Positions 11,756-21,126 of a stretch of DNA of 64,000 nt are shown here, in pieces. Within the stretch, counting starts at the first letter, position 1, and each line of letters starts with the position of its first letter. This stretch comes from Acetobacteraceae bacterium (GTDB taxonomy: Bacteria > Pseudomonadota > Alphaproteobacteria > Acetobacterales > Acetobacteraceae), in assembly GCA_947475245.1 (NCBI GenBank), contig CANJLW010000002.1:186001-250000 (forward strand), in the 5' to 3' direction. The position numbers were made by a program, and so were the translations under genes. Below the pieces are notes generated by a model. The model worked only from the letters and a program-made list of their open reading frames with translations, ran no database searches and had not been told where the DNA came from.

Positions 11756-12120
11756 AGCAGCCCGGCCTGCGAGAACTTGCTGACCAGGATTTCTTCGTCG
11801 AACGGCTTCATGATGTATTCCTGCGCGCCGCAGGTAATCGCCATCTCGATGTGCGACATGTCGTTTTCCGTCGTACAGAACACGACGGGCGGGTTGTCCG
11901 GGCCGAATTCCGCGCGCAGGTGTTTCAGAAACGAAATGCCGTCCATCACCGGCATGTTCCAGTCCAGCAGGACGCAATCGGGCATCGACGCGCGACAGGA
12001 CTCCAGGGCCTGCTGTCCGTCCGGCGCCTCCGCCACGTCAAACCCGTTGGTTTCCAGGATGCGGCGCGCGATTTTGCGCACCACGCGGGAGTCATCGACA
12101 ATCAGACAGGTGCGAGCCAT
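11752..12120 (-). CDS. cheY: response regulator CheY
   Basis: 'MARTCLIVDDSRVVRKIARRILETNGFDVAEAPDGQQALE', 'DCVLLDWNMPVMDGISFLKHLR', 'EYIMKPFDEE'. Confidence 0.92.
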   Translation of the reverse strand: MARTCLIVDDSRVVRKIARRILETNGFDVAEAPDGQQALESCRASMPDCVLLDWNMPVMDGISFLKHLRAEFGPDNPPVVFCTTENDMSHIEMAITCGAQEYIMKPFDEEILVSKFSQAGLL

Positions 12121-12127
12121 CGCGGCG

Positions 12128-12601
12128 TTATCCTTGTTCCGACAGGGCCAGCAGGCGGCCGACGTCCAGCACGACCAATAAGCGTTCGCCCAGGCGATAA
12201 ATGCCCGTGCTGAAGGCGGCCCAGCTGGGTTCGAGCGTGGCCGGATTGCGCTCAAAATCGCGGGCCTTCAGGCTGACGACCTCGCTGACCTGATCGACCA
12301 GCAGGGCGTAGAGTTCGCCGCCCTGTTCGGCGACGACCGACATCCGACCGGTGTCGGGCGCGGGGTCCGGCAGGCGCAACCGGCGGCGCAGGTCGATCGC
12401 CGTCACGATCCTGCCGCGCAGATTCAGGCTGCCGGCGATTTCCGGCGGTGCCAGCGGAATGCGGGTGATGATCTGCTCACCCAGAATGTCGCGAACGGCC
12501 AGCACGGGGACGCCGCAGAGTTGATCGGCGACGGTCAGCGTGACGAAAACCTGTTCCTCATCCGCCGCGGTATCGACTCGGTCGAGAAGCTCGGTGGTCA
12601 T
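12128..12601 (-). CDS. cheW: chemotaxis coupling protein CheW
   Basis: 'VFVTLTVADQLCGVPVLAVRDILGEQIITRIPLAPPEIAGSLNLRGRIVTAIDLRRRL'. Confidence 0.93.
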   Translation of the reverse strand: MTTELLDRVDTAADEEQVFVTLTVADQLCGVPVLAVRDILGEQIITRIPLAPPEIAGSLNLRGRIVTAIDLRRRLRLPDPAPDTGRMSVVAEQGGELYALLVDQVSEVVSLKARDFERNPATLEPSWAAFSTGIYRLGERLLVVLDVGRLLALSEQG

Positions 12602-12629
12602 TTCGGATCCTTGGTTCTTGCGTCGGCGA

Positions 12630-15236
12630 TCAGGCCGGGTTCAGTTCGGACAGGCACTGGCGGATGCTGACGATCAGGGCGTCACGCTGAGACTTGGCGA
12701 CGTAGTCGGTGAACCCGGCCTCGCGTCCCGCCTCGATATGTCTCGGGTCGGCGTGCGCGGTCAGCGCGATCAGCGGCAGGTCCGCCCATGGCCCGCCGGC
12801 CCGCACCGCGCGCGCGAATGCCAGGCCGTCCATGTCCGGCATATCGATGTCCGAAACGATCGCGTCGAACATCTCGCCGCTCTCCTGCAGGCGCAGCGCG
12901 GCTTTCGCGCTGTCGACGGCCGAGACGCGGAACCCCGCCGCGCTGAGCATCGGCACGATCAACTGCCGGAAGAAGCCGCTGTCCTCGACGATCAGCACGC
13001 GGCTCTGTCGCGCCCCGGACCGTTCGCCGGAGGATGTGTGGAACCAATCCTGCCCGGCCTGCGTCAACCAGTAGCCGGTATCCAGGATGTCCGTCGCCTT
13101 GCCGCCGATCACCGCGGTGCCCAGCACGCCCGCCCGCGCCCCCGACAATTCGATGGCCAGGCTGTCTTCCACCACGTCGATGATCTCGTCGACCATCAGG
13201 CCCATCGCCAGTTCTCCGTCGACGAAGACAAGCAAGGCCTGTCGCGGTTGCTCGGGATCGTGCTGCGACAGGGCCACCAACGGCATCAGCTTGCCGCGGT
13301 ACTGCATCACCGGCGCGCCGCTCGCGGTTTCGATCTTTTCGCGCTCCACATCCTCCAACCGCGCGACAAGCCCCAGCGGGACCGCCATGCGTTGGTCGCC
13401 GTTGGCGCGGAACAACAGCATCGACACGCGTTCGCCGGATCGGTTGGTTTCGGTCGGCGCGGTGTTGAAGGTCTTGCTTTCGCCGCCCGCCGCGACGCCG
13501 GTCGCCCGCGCGATCCCGTTCGGGTCGAGGATCATGATAACCGAGCCATCGCCCAGGATCGTGTTGCCGCTGAACATCGTGACATGGCGCAGGATCGGCG
13601 CCACCGGCTTGACCACGATTTCTTCCGTGTCAAACACCCGATCGACGATGATGCCCAGCAGGTTGGCGCCGACCTGCGTGACGACGATATAGGCGCCGCC
13701 GTCGTCGTCCTGCGTGTCGCCAAGCCCCAGCAGCGTGTTCAGCCCGATCAACGGCAGCAGCCGATCGCGCAGCCGCAGCACGGGGGTGTTGTTCACATGC
13801 TCGATCACGCTGTCGCTGCCGGACCCATGGGTCCGGCGAGCGCGGACCAGTTCCACGACGCTGATCTGCGGGATGGCGAAGCGTTCCTTCCCGGCCTCGA
13901 CGATCAGCGCTGAAACGATCGCCAGAGTCAGCGGTATCTTGATGGTGAAGACGGTGCCTTCGCCGGCGGTGCTTTTCAGATCGATCGCGCCGCCGATCTT
14001 TTCGATATTGGTTTTCACCACATCCATGCCGACGCCCCGGCCGGACACCGCCGTGATGGCGGCGGCGGTGGAAAAGCCGGCGCGGAAGATGAACCGCTGA
14101 ATCTGGTTTTCCGACATCGCGGACAGTTCCGCTTCGGTCGCCAGCCCGTTGGCGATTGCCTTTGCCTTGATCTTCTCGACCGCCAGCCCGCGCCCATCGT
14201 CGGAAATCTCGATGATGATGTGCCCGCCTTCGTGAAACGCGTTCAGCACGATCCGCCCGGTTTCCGGCTTCCCGGCCGATCGGCGTTCCGCAGGCCCTTC
14301 CAACCCGTGATCCCCGCTGTTGCGGACCATGTGGGTCAGCGGGTCCTTGATCAGTTCCAGGACCTGTCGATCCAGCTCCGTATCGGCGCCGAGCATGGTG
14401 AGCTCGATCTTTTTGTCCATGTCGTGGGCGAGGTCGCGGACAAGGCGGGGCAATTTGTTCCAGGCGTTGCCGATCGGCTGCATGCGGGTCTTCATCACCC
14501 CTTCCTGCAGGTCCGACGTGATGTGCGACAGGCGCTGCAACGGCACGGTGAAGCTGCTGTTGTCCTGCGTGCGCGCCAATTGCAGCAATTGATTCCGGGT
14601 CAGAACCAGTTCGCTGACCAGCGTCATAAGGTCTTCAAGCACATCGACGGTAACCCGGATCGTCTGCGCCGCGACGGCCGGGGCACCGGCGGCATTCGGC
14701 GCGGCGGCGTGCTCCTCTACCGATGGTTCGGCCGCGGGACGGGGCGTCGGCGCGGCTGGGGGAGGGGCCTCTATCGCGACAGGCGGGGCGACAACGGGTG
14801 GGGCGACAACGGGAGGGGGCGGGGGCAGTGCCGCCGGCTCCGCCTTGGCCGGCGTCGGCTGCCCGGCGGCGGTGGCGTCCAGCGCGGCGATCAGCGGTTG
14901 GTCGTCCCCCACCCCTTCCGCGCCCGTCGCCGCGAGATTGGCGACGATCGCCTTGATCCGATCAAGCGCGCCCAGAATCTGGCTGACGATGGCCGGCGTC
15001 GCCTTCAGCACACCGTCGCGCAGCTTGCCGAGAACGTTTTCCCCGGCGTGCGCGACTTTTTCCAGGCGCGGCAGGCCCAGGAAGCCGCATGTCCCCTTGA
15101 TCGTGTGAACCAGGCGGAAGATCTGGGCCAGATTGTCGGCGTCGTCGGGAGTACGCTCCAACGTCACAAGGGCGACGTCCAGATCGCCGAGGCTTTCATT
15201 GGTTTCAGTCAGAAAGTCGGTGAGCAAATCGTCCAT
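12630..15236 (-). CDS. cheA: hybrid chemotaxis histidine kinase CheA with C-terminal CheW-like and receiver domains
   Basis: HPT 'IFRLVHTIKGTCGFLGLPRLEKVAHAGENVLGKLRDG', HATPase 'DPLTHMVRNSGDHGLE', 'GRGVGMDVVKTNIEKIGG', CheW domain(s), REC 'VLIVEDSGFFRQLIVPML..DAIVSDIDMPDMDG'; start MDDLLTDFLTETNESLGDLD at 15236. Confidence 0.93.
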   Translation of the reverse strand: MDDLLTDFLTETNESLGDLDVALVTLERTPDDADNLAQIFRLVHTIKGTCGFLGLPRLEKVAHAGENVLGKLRDGVLKATPAIVSQILGALDRIKAIVANLAATGAEGVGDDQPLIAALDATAAGQPTPAKAEPAALPPPPPVVAPPVVAPPVAIEAPPPAAPTPRPAAEPSVEEHAAAPNAAGAPAVAAQTIRVTVDVLEDLMTLVSELVLTRNQLLQLARTQDNSSFTVPLQRLSHITSDLQEGVMKTRMQPIGNAWNKLPRLVRDLAHDMDKKIELTMLGADTELDRQVLELIKDPLTHMVRNSGDHGLEGPAERRSAGKPETGRIVLNAFHEGGHIIIEISDDGRGLAVEKIKAKAIANGLATEAELSAMSENQIQRFIFRAGFSTAAAITAVSGRGVGMDVVKTNIEKIGGAIDLKSTAGEGTVFTIKIPLTLAIVSALIVEAGKERFAIPQISVVELVRARRTHGSGSDSVIEHVNNTPVLRLRDRLLPLIGLNTLLGLGDTQDDDGGAYIVVTQVGANLLGIIVDRVFDTEEIVVKPVAPILRHVTMFSGNTILGDGSVIMILDPNGIARATGVAAGGESKTFNTAPTETNRSGERVSMLLFRANGDQRMAVPLGLVARLEDVEREKIETASGAPVMQYRGKLMPLVALSQHDPEQPRQALLVFVDGELAMGLMVDEIIDVVEDSLAIELSGARAGVLGTAVIGGKATDILDTGYWLTQAGQDWFHTSSGERSGARQSRVLIVEDSGFFRQLIVPMLSAAGFRVSAVDSAKAALRLQESGEMFDAIVSDIDMPDMDGLAFARAVRAGGPWADLPLIALTAHADPRHIEAGREAGFTDYVAKSQRDALIVSIRQCLSELNPA

Positions 15237-15350
15237 GTCGGCCCTCTCGATCGCCGTTTTGGCGGGCAGGACATGACTGTGGACCAGAGAGTACAAACAA
15301 AAGGTAAACGGCTCGCGACTTTTTTCCGCGCGCTCGGCTGACCCGCGCGA

Positions 15351-15986
15351 CTACGGCGCGAGCAGCCGCAACGGTGCCGCGCCGCCGCGCGTGCCCAACC
15401 CGATGGGCAGGCTGAGCGTCGCGCCCGCCGCCGCCGCCTGCAGGACGGTCACCATCGTTTGCAGATCGCGCGGATCGGAATTCGTCGCGTCAAGCGCCGG
15501 CAAGTCGATCAACGCCGCGGATAAAGCGGCGGGCCAGGCGGCACGCGGGCTGACGGGGCGCACGAAAAGATCGTCGGCCGAACCGTCCAGCAGGACCGAG
15601 CCTCGGTCCGGAATACTTTCGCAGGCAAGCATCACGAGGTTCAGGATCAACCGCCCGATGCGCGCGGAGAAAACGGTTTCCGGCGGCAGGCGGGTCCAGT
15701 CAATCGTAACGCGACGGTTCGCTTCCAGGCCCAGACACAGCGTGCGCGCTTCCGCCAAAGTCAGGTCCGGCGTATCCGGCCCCCAGGCCGCGCGCAGCAG
15801 CCGCAGGCGGCTGACCAGTTCGTCCGCCGCGTCGTCGGCCAGCGTTGCCGCCTCGCCCCGTGTCGCCGTCTGGGATTTGAGCAGGTCCAACGCGGCGGAG
15901 ATCGTGCCGATCACGCCGCTTAGCTCGTGGCAAAGCCGAGCAACGGAGAGTTCGGCAAGGCGTAGGCGGTCAGTGGCGACAACCAT
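15351..15986 (-). CDS. chpT: ChpT-like histidine phosphotransferase
   Basis: 'ELSVARLCHELSGVIGTISAALDLL' pseudo-DHp helix with H-E-L-S-G and a degenerate HATPase-like C-terminus 'RIGRLILNLVMLACESIPDRGSVLLDG'. Confidence 0.75.
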   Translation of the reverse strand: MVVATDRLRLAELSVARLCHELSGVIGTISAALDLLKSQTATRGEAATLADDAADELVSRLRLLRAAWGPDTPDLTLAEARTLCLGLEANRRVTIDWTRLPPETVFSARIGRLILNLVMLACESIPDRGSVLLDGSADDLFVRPVSPRAAWPAALSAALIDLPALDATNSDPRDLQTMVTVLQAAAAGATLSLPIGLGTRGGAAPLRLLAP

Positions 15987-16174
15987 TGACGTCTCCTGGA
16001 ATGACTACGCCAAACCGGATGGTTTCCGGCAAAATTATAGCGCATCGCGCCAGTTTCCGCCAGAATTCGTTGTCTCCCGGTTTCGTTGGGTACCCGTTCC
16101 ACGCTCGGCGATTCCCTTCCGGCGCGCTATCCTCTATGCGTCCGAACGACGCTTTATGCAGGAGGTCCGGGATC

Positions 16175-16837
16175 ATGTCCGACGGAAGAGTGTTGATCGG
16201 CAATCGCCGCTATTCGTCCTGGTCGCTGCGCGGCTGGCTGGCGGTTCGCCTCGCCGGTCTCGATGTGGATGTCGACCTCGTCCCCTTCACGCGGCCCGGC
16301 CCCACGCCCGGTATCGCCGATGTGTCCCCGAGCGGACTGGTTCCCTATCTGGAGCATCGGGGCGCCCGCGTCTGGGAATCGCTGGCGATTTTCGATTACT
16401 GCGCGGAATTCAACCCGGCGCTGTGGCCCACGGATCGTATCGCCCGGGCGCATGCGCGGTCCATCGCGGCGGAAATGCACGGCGGGTTTCGCGGCTTGCG
16501 GCAGTCCATGTGGATGAACCTGGGGCGCGACTTCGCGGGATTGGGGCGCACGCCCGAAGCCCTGGCCGATCTCGCGCGGATCGAGGCGATCTGGGCGGAT
16601 ACCCGCGCGCGCTTCGGCACCGGCGGGCCTTTCCTGTTCGGCAAGGATTTCAATGCCGCCGACGGCATGTTCGCCCCGGTCGTGACGCGCCTGCTGACCT
16701 GGAAGCCCGAACTCTCGGCGGCCACATTGGACTATTGTCACGCGGTGCGCGCCCACCCGCTGATGGTGGAATGGTATGACGCGGCGGCGGCGGAACCGGA
16801 GTCCATGGTGATCGCGGACTACGAAAACCCGGCATGA
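16175..16837 (+). CDS. glutathione S-transferase family protein
   Basis: 'VLIGNRRYSSWSLRGWLAVRLAGLDVDVDLVPF', 'SPSGLVPYLEHRGARVWESLAIFDYCAEF' thioredoxin-fold GST; start at 16175. Confidence 0.85.
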   Translation: MSDGRVLIGNRRYSSWSLRGWLAVRLAGLDVDVDLVPFTRPGPTPGIADVSPSGLVPYLEHRGARVWESLAIFDYCAEFNPALWPTDRIARAHARSIAAEMHGGFRGLRQSMWMNLGRDFAGLGRTPEALADLARIEAIWADTRARFGTGGPFLFGKDFNAADGMFAPVVTRLLTWKPELSAATLDYCHAVRAHPLMVEWYDAAAAEPESMVIADYENPA

Positions 16838-17649
16838 GCCAGGCGCGGGCGATCGATCACATCGGGCTCGTCGCGCGCGACCTGCGTGAACCGGCCGCGA
16901 CGTTGACGGCGTTGGGCTTTCGCCTGACGCCGCTGGCGCGCCATGCCGGCGGGCGCACCGGCAATCGCTGCGCGATGCTGAACGGCAGCTATCTGGAACT
17001 GATGTCCACCGTCGACGGCGGGGAAAGCGCGACGCTCGATCGCTTCCTGGCGCGCCACACCGGCGCGCACATCCTGTCGCTGCGGATTGACGACGAACAG
17101 GCCGCCGCCGAGCGTCTGGCCGCGGCCGGTCTGGGCATGATTGCGCCGTCGCTGACCGACCGCGCGGTGGACGATGCCGATCCAGACGGTCCCCGCGCCC
17201 GCTTCGTGTTGGTGACGCCGCCCGACATCCCCGAAGGTCGGGTCCACCTGATCCGCCATCTGACGCCGGAAGCCGTGTGGCAACCGGGGTTCCTGAATCA
17301 TCCGAACCGCGTAACGGCGCTGGCCGCCGTGGTCATTGCCTCTGACCGACCGGCGGATAGCGCTTACCGGCTGTCGCTGCGCGCGGGGCGTCCGGTCAGG
17401 CCCGATCCGCGCGGGGGATACGTGCTCGAACTGCCCTCCGGTTCCATCCGCATCCTGCCGCCGGACGCGGCGCAAGCCCTTTTGCCGGGCGTCGTCCTGC
17501 CGGGGCTGCCGGCCATTGTCGGCCTGATGCTGACAACCGACGACGGGAATGCGGCGTTGTCGGCCCTGTGGCGCGGTCCCGCGCGTCGTCAGGGAGACGC
17601 CTTGTTGATCGACGCTGCCGGGGTCACGCTGTGCTTCGGCGGCGGTTGA
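16834..17649 (+). CDS. VOC/glyoxalase-like domain protein
   Basis: 'AIDHIGLVARDLREPAATLTALGFRLTPLARHAGGRTGNRCAMLNGSYLELMS'; ATGA overlap with GST gene. Confidence 0.8.
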   Translation: MSQARAIDHIGLVARDLREPAATLTALGFRLTPLARHAGGRTGNRCAMLNGSYLELMSTVDGGESATLDRFLARHTGAHILSLRIDDEQAAAERLAAAGLGMIAPSLTDRAVDDADPDGPRARFVLVTPPDIPEGRVHLIRHLTPEAVWQPGFLNHPNRVTALAAVVIASDRPADSAYRLSLRAGRPVRPDPRGGYVLELPSGSIRILPPDAAQALLPGVVLPGLPAIVGLMLTTDDGNAALSALWRGPARRQGDALLIDAAGVTLCFGGG

Positions 17650-17659
17650 AGGAAATGAC

Positions 17660-18298
17660 ATGAGCCGTAAGCCCAAACGCCCCGCCAAACCCGCCGATCC
17701 CGGCGATCCGTCGCCCCGCACGCTGTATGCCGCGATCGGCGCGCTGTTGGCGGTGATGTTGATCGGCATGGGGGCCTGGCTGTGGCTGGGCGCCGGCGGT
17801 AATCCGGTCGGCGGCATCGGCGGGCCGTTCACGCTGATCGACGGCAACGGAAAGACGGTCACCGATCGGGATTATCGCGGCAAATACATGCTGGTGTACT
17901 TCGGTTACACCTTCTGCCCCGACGTCTGTCCCACCACCCTCAACGCCGTTTCCGACGCCCTCGACCGGATCGGCCCCAAGGCCGATCGGATAACGACGCT
18001 GTTCATCACCGTCGATCCCAAGCGGGACAATGCCGCGGCGGTCAAGCAGTACGCCGCCGCCTTTGGCCCGCGCGTCGTCGGGTTGACCGGCTCGGTGGAC
18101 CAGATCAAGGCCGCCGCCAAGGCCTATCGCGTCTATTATGCCGAACACCGCACCGGCCCGGGGCCGGACGAGTATTCCATGGATCACAGCTCGGTGCTGT
18201 ATCTGATGGGACCCGACGGGACGTTCGTCGCCCCGCTGCGAGCGGAACAATCCGGCGCGGATATCGCCACGGCGCTGGCGCGGTTCGTCTCGCCCTAA
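17660..18298 (+). CDS. SCO family protein (SCO1/SenC copper chaperone-like)
   Basis: 'GPFTLIDGNGKTVTDRDYRGKYMLVYFGYTFCPDVCPTTLNAVSDAL' with CPDVC motif, 'FITVDPKRD', 'MDHSSVLYLMGPDG'. Confidence 0.92.
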   Translation: MSRKPKRPAKPADPGDPSPRTLYAAIGALLAVMLIGMGAWLWLGAGGNPVGGIGGPFTLIDGNGKTVTDRDYRGKYMLVYFGYTFCPDVCPTTLNAVSDALDRIGPKADRITTLFITVDPKRDNAAAVKQYAAAFGPRVVGLTGSVDQIKAAAKAYRVYYAEHRTGPGPDEYSMDHSSVLYLMGPDGTFVAPLRAEQSGADIATALARFVSP

Positions 18299-19518
18299 AG
18301 CAGCGGCTCGATCGCCCGGATCAACTTGCCGACCTGTGTCGGCCAGGGCAGTTCGGCCATGAACGCGGCGCCGTTGCGGCCGATTTCCGCGGCGCGGGCG
18401 CGGTCGCGCCACACAGCTTCCAACGCTTCGACCATTTCCTCCACGTCGCTTTCGCCCCAATCGGTCGTATCCACGCCGTCGCGCGCCACCGTTCCCTGGG
18501 TGTTCAGCCGCAGCGCGGCGTCCTTGCGCTCCAGCAAATCGAGGTGCCCGGTATTGGCGGACAGGATCGTCGGTATGCCGCAGGCCATGCATTCCATGGC
18601 AACCAGGTTGGTCCCGCCCTCCGCCCGATTGGCGAACAGCGCGACGTCGGCCTGACGGATCACATGCGGCATCGCGATATTCGGCGCGGACCCGACGGAG
18701 ACGATGGAATCCGCCGGCACGCCGTTTTCCACCGCCCAGGCCACGATATCGGCCGTTCCGTCCGGCCCCAGACGCGGCGGGACGATGCCGGGATGCGACG
18801 CGGCGGCGGTGCTCAGATACGACCAGGGGCAGTGCCAGGCCGCCAGCAACAAAGCCTCCGCATGGCGCTGACGGAAGGCGCGGAAGGCGGCCAGGACCAG
18901 ATCCTGCCCCTTGCGGAATTCCAGCTTGCCGCCGGAGAAGATGACGAACCGCCCGGGAAATACGTCGGCGCGCGGCGCGGGATGAAACAGGCTGGTGTCC
19001 ACGCCCTGGATAACCGTCGTCGTCGCGATGATGCCGTTCGCGCGCAACACACGCTCGTTCCACCGCGATCCCGCGACGATCATCGCCAGCCGATCGGCCC
19101 GCCGCCGCCCTTCCGGACTGATGGTGGCTTCCTCCAGAAAGGCCACGCCGATCGAAGGACGCCCGATCAGCCGCTTGTCATATGCCGCCGCCGCCGTTTG
19201 CAGGTCCATGCCCAGACCGACCAGCACCGGGGCGTCCACCTCCACCACCGGATCGGCGGCCGAACCCAGCGCGGACCATAAGCCGAGGGAGGGACGCAAC
19301 GCCGCCGCAAGCTGGGCCTGACGCAGGGGATCGAGGACGATATCCGCCGCCCCGCATTCGATCGCGCAGATCGGCGCGTAGTCGGGATGGTGGGACAGCG
19401 CCAGGGCCAGGTTCAGGCCATAGATGCCCCAGCCGTAAAAACTGGACACGCCCCACCAAAACACCAGCGGACGGCGCGAGTCGGTCGGGGTGATCGCCAG
19501 TAAGGGAGGAGCGCTCAT
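18295..19518 (-). CDS. glycosyltransferase family 4 (GT-B) protein
   Basis: 'VIQGVDTSLFHPAPRADVFPGRFVIFSGGKLEFRKGQDLVLAAFRAF', 'FANRAEGGTNLVAMECMACGIPTILSANTGHLDLL'; stop overlaps convergent SCO stop. Confidence 0.85.
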   Translation of the reverse strand: MSAPPLLAITPTDSRRPLVFWWGVSSFYGWGIYGLNLALALSHHPDYAPICAIECGAADIVLDPLRQAQLAAALRPSLGLWSALGSAADPVVEVDAPVLVGLGMDLQTAAAAYDKRLIGRPSIGVAFLEEATISPEGRRRADRLAMIVAGSRWNERVLRANGIIATTTVIQGVDTSLFHPAPRADVFPGRFVIFSGGKLEFRKGQDLVLAAFRAFRQRHAEALLLAAWHCPWSYLSTAAASHPGIVPPRLGPDGTADIVAWAVENGVPADSIVSVGSAPNIAMPHVIRQADVALFANRAEGGTNLVAMECMACGIPTILSANTGHLDLLERKDAALRLNTQGTVARDGVDTTDWGESDVEEMVEALEAVWRDRARAAEIGRNGAAFMAELPWPTQVGKLIRAIEPLL

Positions 19519-19584
19519 GCCCGTTTGGTGCCAGATGCGCTCCGCCCCGGCAATCCACCACCAGAGAAAGGAAAGCCGACCGTC

Positions 19585-20184
19585 TCAACGATACCAGTGC
19601 CGATGGCCCCAACCCCAACCGCCGCCGATCGTCACCGACGGGCCGTAATACGCCGGGCCGTAATAGGTGGCGGCGGGATAGTAGCCGCTGGGGTAATAGC
19701 CGCTGGAATAAACGCCGCCGGGATAGGCGGCATAGGCCGCCGGCGCGCTCTGCACCGTATTGCCGCGCGAATACATGCACTGCGTATAGCCGGTGTCGTA
19801 GCGCTGCTGGGCGTTGCCGGCGATCCCGCGCGCCTGATTGGCACCCGCCGACGTGCCGGCCAAAAGCCCGGCCGCCCCGCCGATCGCCGCCCCGGCCCCC
19901 GCCGCGCCACCCACCGAACCCAACGCCGCGCCCAGGCCCGCCCCGATCGCCGTGCCGACCACCGCGCTGCCGACCGCGCTGTTGCTTGCGGCCTGCGACG
20001 ACGCATACCCGCCCGCCTGGTGAAACGCGTAGTCGCGGCATTGCATGTCGTCGACCTGAAACGCCTCGAAGCTTTTGCCCTGGGCGGGCAAGGCCATCAC
20101 CGTCGGCGCCGAGGGCGGCGCGACCGTGCAGGCACCCAAGGCGGCAACGGCGAGCAGGCTGAGTGACGGAAGCAGACGAGACAT
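19585..20184 (-). CDS. glycine-zipper (YMGG-like) family exported protein
   Basis: Lipoprotein-like N-terminus 'LLPSLSLLAVAALGACTVAPP', glycine zipper 'GSAVVGTAIGAGLGAALGSVGGAAGAGAAIGGAAGLLAGTSAG', Tyr/Gly-rich tail. Confidence 0.8.
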   Translation of the reverse strand: MSRLLPSLSLLAVAALGACTVAPPSAPTVMALPAQGKSFEAFQVDDMQCRDYAFHQAGGYASSQAASNSAVGSAVVGTAIGAGLGAALGSVGGAAGAGAAIGGAAGLLAGTSAGANQARGIAGNAQQRYDTGYTQCMYSRGNTVQSAPAAYAAYPGGVYSSGYYPSGYYPAATYYGPAYYGPSVTIGGGWGWGHRHWYR

Positions 20185-20271
20185 GGTCCAGGTTCCCCGG
20201 TCAATACAGACGACTGTGCCAGCGCGCGCGAAGGCGGCGCAACTGACGGACTGTCTATAATTGTATCGGGA

Positions 20272-20631
20272 CTAGCCGGTTTCATCCCCCGGCATTTCGC
20301 GCGCCAGGGCCAACCTGCGCGCGGTGCGCAACAGCAACTGCCGATCCTCCGGCGCGCATTCGCGATACAGGCGCAACAGCGCGAGTTCGTCGCCCTGTGT
20401 CGCCTGCATCGGCGCGCGCTTGTCTTCCCCATGCATCAGAAACTCGACGCCGACCTCCAGACAGGCCGCAATCCGGGTCAAATTTCCCGTGACCTGTCCT
20501 GCTCGGCCTGTCTCCCACTGCGCCACCGCGCTGCGGGACACGCCGACGATGCCGGCGAGGTGATCCTGGGTCCATCCGCGCTCCTGACGAACGTCGCGGA
20601 TGCGGGCACCGATGATTTTTGGGTCGCTCAT
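20272..20631 (-). CDS. XRE-family HTH repressor-like protein
   Basis: 'IGARIRDVRQERGWTQDHLAGIVGVSRSAVAQWETGRAGQVTGNLTRIAACLEV'. Confidence 0.88.
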   Translation of the reverse strand: MSDPKIIGARIRDVRQERGWTQDHLAGIVGVSRSAVAQWETGRAGQVTGNLTRIAACLEVGVEFLMHGEDKRAPMQATQGDELALLRLYRECAPEDRQLLLRTARRLALAREMPGDETG

Positions 20632-20812
20632 GGACGTTAGTATAATTCAACACGCCTAACATTGTCACGCGGCAAATGCCCCTTCCGCGGCGATCTCCGC
20701 GCCCACCAAGCGGTCCCGGATAATTTTTCTAACGTGAATGTTATTATGTTTGACGTATCCAGATAGAAAAACTAACGTGCCCTCGTTCTTGATATGTTCG
20801 CAGGAGGGCGCG

Positions 20813-21103
20813 ATGCCGCGGAAGCTGATCTGGACCGACGTGCAGGATACCCAAATCAAACGCCTTCGCTCCCAGGGCAGCACTTGGGACACGATCGCCG
20901 AGGCCATGGGCGTAACCCGATGGACCGTCATCGAGCGTGGACGCCGCATCGGCGCGCGCCTGCCCCCGCCCGATTTCGTCCCCGATCCCGAAGACCCCCA
21001 ACGCGCGCCGCTGCCGCCGGGCGACCCCCGCACCTGGAATGTCATCGTTCAGGGAAGCTGCCTCGAAGGCATCGCCTATCCCAATCGGAAAGAAACGCGC
21101 TGA
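20813..21103 (+). CDS. small HTH/SANT-like (GcrA-like N-terminus) DNA-binding protein
   Basis: 'MPRKLIWTDVQDTQIKRLRSQGSTWDTIAEAMGVTRWTVIERGRRIGARL'; SD 'caggagggcg' before ATG 20813. Confidence 0.7.
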   Translation: MPRKLIWTDVQDTQIKRLRSQGSTWDTIAEAMGVTRWTVIERGRRIGARLPPPDFVPDPEDPQRAPLPPGDPRTWNVIVQGSCLEGIAYPNRKETR

Positions 21104-21126
21104 ACACCGGCGGAGGAACCAGGCTC

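Noticed and set aside
12540-15341. Plus-strand ORFs (12540-13913, 14220-15341) opposite cheA
   Set aside because: Antisense to a well-supported CheA; His/Gln/Arg-rich shadow translation.
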